Positions 63,801 to 64,000 of a stretch of DNA of 64,000 nucleotides are shown piece by piece. Below the pieces are notes generated by a model, which was given only the letters and a program-made list of their open reading frames with translations, made no database searches and was not told where the DNA came from. This DNA comes from Chitinophagaceae bacterium (GTDB taxonomy: Bacteria > Bacteroidota > Bacteroidia > Chitinophagales > Chitinophagaceae): contig JAEUVJ010000018.1 in NCBI GenBank assembly GCA_016787085.1, positions 1 through 64,000 of the forward strand, given 5' to 3'. Position numbers and translations under genes: made by a program. Position 1 is the first letter of the stretch; each line of letters begins with the position of its first letter.

Positions 63801-64000
63801 TACTGTCTTCCGGGTCATTTCTGAAAACCTTAAAGGTGTAACCATCAAACCTGTTGAGCCCGTCTTTGGTACCAAACCACAGGAAGCCCTTACTGTCCTG
63901 CAGGCAACAAACTACCGCATTATTGGAAAGCCCATCCTCTACCTGGTAATGCCGGAAATAATAGGGCTGGGCATACGCATACAGATTGATTGCAAGTGAG
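60883..64000 (-). CDS. Two-component propeller sensor histidine kinase (5' end beyond window)
   Basis: The frame is open to the right edge, giving at least 1039 residues. The visible N-terminus (YAYAQPYYFRHYQVEDGLSNNAVVCCL) is the end of a signal peptide and first blade. Some fourteen two-component-regulator propeller repeats follow (GFLWFGTKDGLNRFD, GNLWFATEGGLCRYE, LWVSTTKGLVSF). Then a Y_Y_Y domain (YKMEGLDADWIYLK), one membrane helix, a HisKA domain with the phospho-acceptor in NVAHEIKTPLTLIKG, and a HATPase with LTNLLSNAVKYA and KGTGIGLAL. A start at 63669 would lose the first propeller blades, so the gene should be read as truncated by the window, not as starting there. It probably senses a periplasmic oligosaccharide or similar ligand. 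Confidence 0.92.
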   Translation of the reverse strand, partial: SLAINLYAYAQPYYFRHYQVEDGLSNNAVVCCLQDSKGFLWFGTKDGLNRFDGYTFKVFRNDPEDSTSIGNNFIHSLYTDKNNTLWAGTDRGLYRYNETDESFIILPTPFMAPVTDIKMDSQGNLWFISNFNLFKYNIAGQKLQQFTIENFFEATAICTFPDGSVWASTSGGLLKKYNPIDNNFSSYDIFNRSPKTVSNWIENLYPTADGNILAGTSNQGVKLFNTSTGDYRDILTFNADKTEIFARDFLQVSNEECWIATESGIYIYDLATGKNMNLHKEYNNPYSISDNAVYTFCKDKEGGIWAGTYFGGINYYPKQTITFHKYFPEKGKNSISGNVVREIIQDRYGDLWMGTEDAGLNKLTSANNLFTNYMPTGSKEDIAYTNIHGLLATGDELWIGTFEHGLDVMDIRSGKVIRHYSKGNDSNALRSNFIYCIYESPDKEVMLGTTIGAYLYNRETDDFSILPDMPLHIWYTSILKDRSGTVWAATYGNGVYYYNAQNKTSGNLLYNVQDKTSLSHDRVNKVFEDSRGNLWFATEGGLCRYEPSTNSFKRYTIADGFPSNFILSIAEDDTKKLWVSTTKGLVSFHPSTAQVTVYAKANGLLNDQFNFSSAFKDNSGIMYFGSVKGLISFHPGKLDKKNFSPPVYITGFQVNNRELVINKNGSPLKKSVTFTDKITLTHSQSTFSIDFASLSYTAPEMSEYAYKMEGLDADWIYLKTNRKVYFTDLSPGTYVFKVKAAGNNREWNVKETSLVIEILPPWWVSKWAYTFYAAFILFLIWYFARAYHLRLKEKNRRKLEQLEIAKEKELYEAKMKFFTNVAHEIKTPLTLIKGPLEKVVRKAGDMPEIKDSLRIMEKNTGRLVDLTNQLLDFRQTEIKGFSLNFTEANVTEIAADIFNSFKPLAEQKGLTFTMKAPSDEIYAYIDIDAFTKILTNLLSNAVKYASEKAALHILAPAPGHTVFTIKVKNDGYLVPMEMKEKIFEPFFRLKETEKQKGTGIGLALSLSLTELHKGILRLEEPEDNMNVFSLSIPLRQDN

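Noticed and set aside
63657..63875. Separate small gene upstream of the kinase, and kinase start at 63669
   Set aside because: The kinase frame itself continues with propeller motifs to the right edge, so the gene is simply cut by the window.
1..64000. CRISPR arrays, tRNA or rRNA genes
   Set aside because: No regularly spaced short repeats, and no cloverleaf or conserved rRNA sequence was noticed; a tRNA scan could not be run.

Overview
The window reads as the chromosome of a Bacteroidota bacterium, most likely in or near the Chitinophagaceae. The evidence is SprA (the giant type IX secretion translocon), three proteins with C-terminal type IX sorting domains, TonB-dependent receptors carrying a carboxypeptidase-regulatory domain, DUF4835/DUF4296/DUF5689 families, a two-component regulator propeller kinase, the futalosine menaquinone genes and promoters of the Bacteroidota TTTG/TAnnTTTG type. 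No rRNA, tRNA or CRISPR array was found.

Layout. 1-3.05 kb is an accessory island: a palindromic site at the left edge, a two-gene DGQHR-domain plus GIY-YIG cassette bounded by inverted repeats, and a tyrosine recombinase. 3.3-7.3 kb has a TonB receptor with a small secreted partner, a DUF2721 protein and a lipoprotein. 7.36-8.55 kb is the rpsF-rpsR-rplI operon. 8.8-19.3 kb is a coherent surface locus, probably for scavenging nucleic acid: two secreted EEP-family nucleases flank a TonB receptor, two DUF5689 lipoproteins and a repeat-rich type IX cargo. 19.4-29.5 kb is housekeeping: recJ, a polyprenyl synthase, an OmpA-family protein, bamD-rpoZ, coaBC-DUF4835-DUF4296 and both subunits of a 3-oxoacid CoA-transferase. 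29.5-31.5 kb holds two AT-rich genes of unknown function.

31.7-38.2 kb is a signalling region with three NarL/LuxR response regulators, a histidine kinase, a membrane protein and two unusually long gene-poor stretches. In these stretches I find two copies of a structured element lying about 240 nt upstream of two orphan regulators. I also find two tiny ORFs that share an identical leader and start region. I consider this the best candidate for an undescribed system in the window.

38.4-48.2 kb is metabolic: a class IV aminotransferase, photolyase, mqnD-mqnB, two PTPS paralogues with folE, fabD, a GNAT, a serine hydrolase and a PLP sulfur lyase. 48.3-60.1 kb carries a type IX VWA protein with a SusC-like segment, a lipoprotein, fabH, ruvA and sprA. 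60.1-64.0 kb is a hybrid two-component system split into two genes; its kinase runs off the right edge. Short GC-rich palindromes of a dispersed family lie between or inside several ordinary genes, and a MITE-like palindrome lies at 17.9-18.06 kb.
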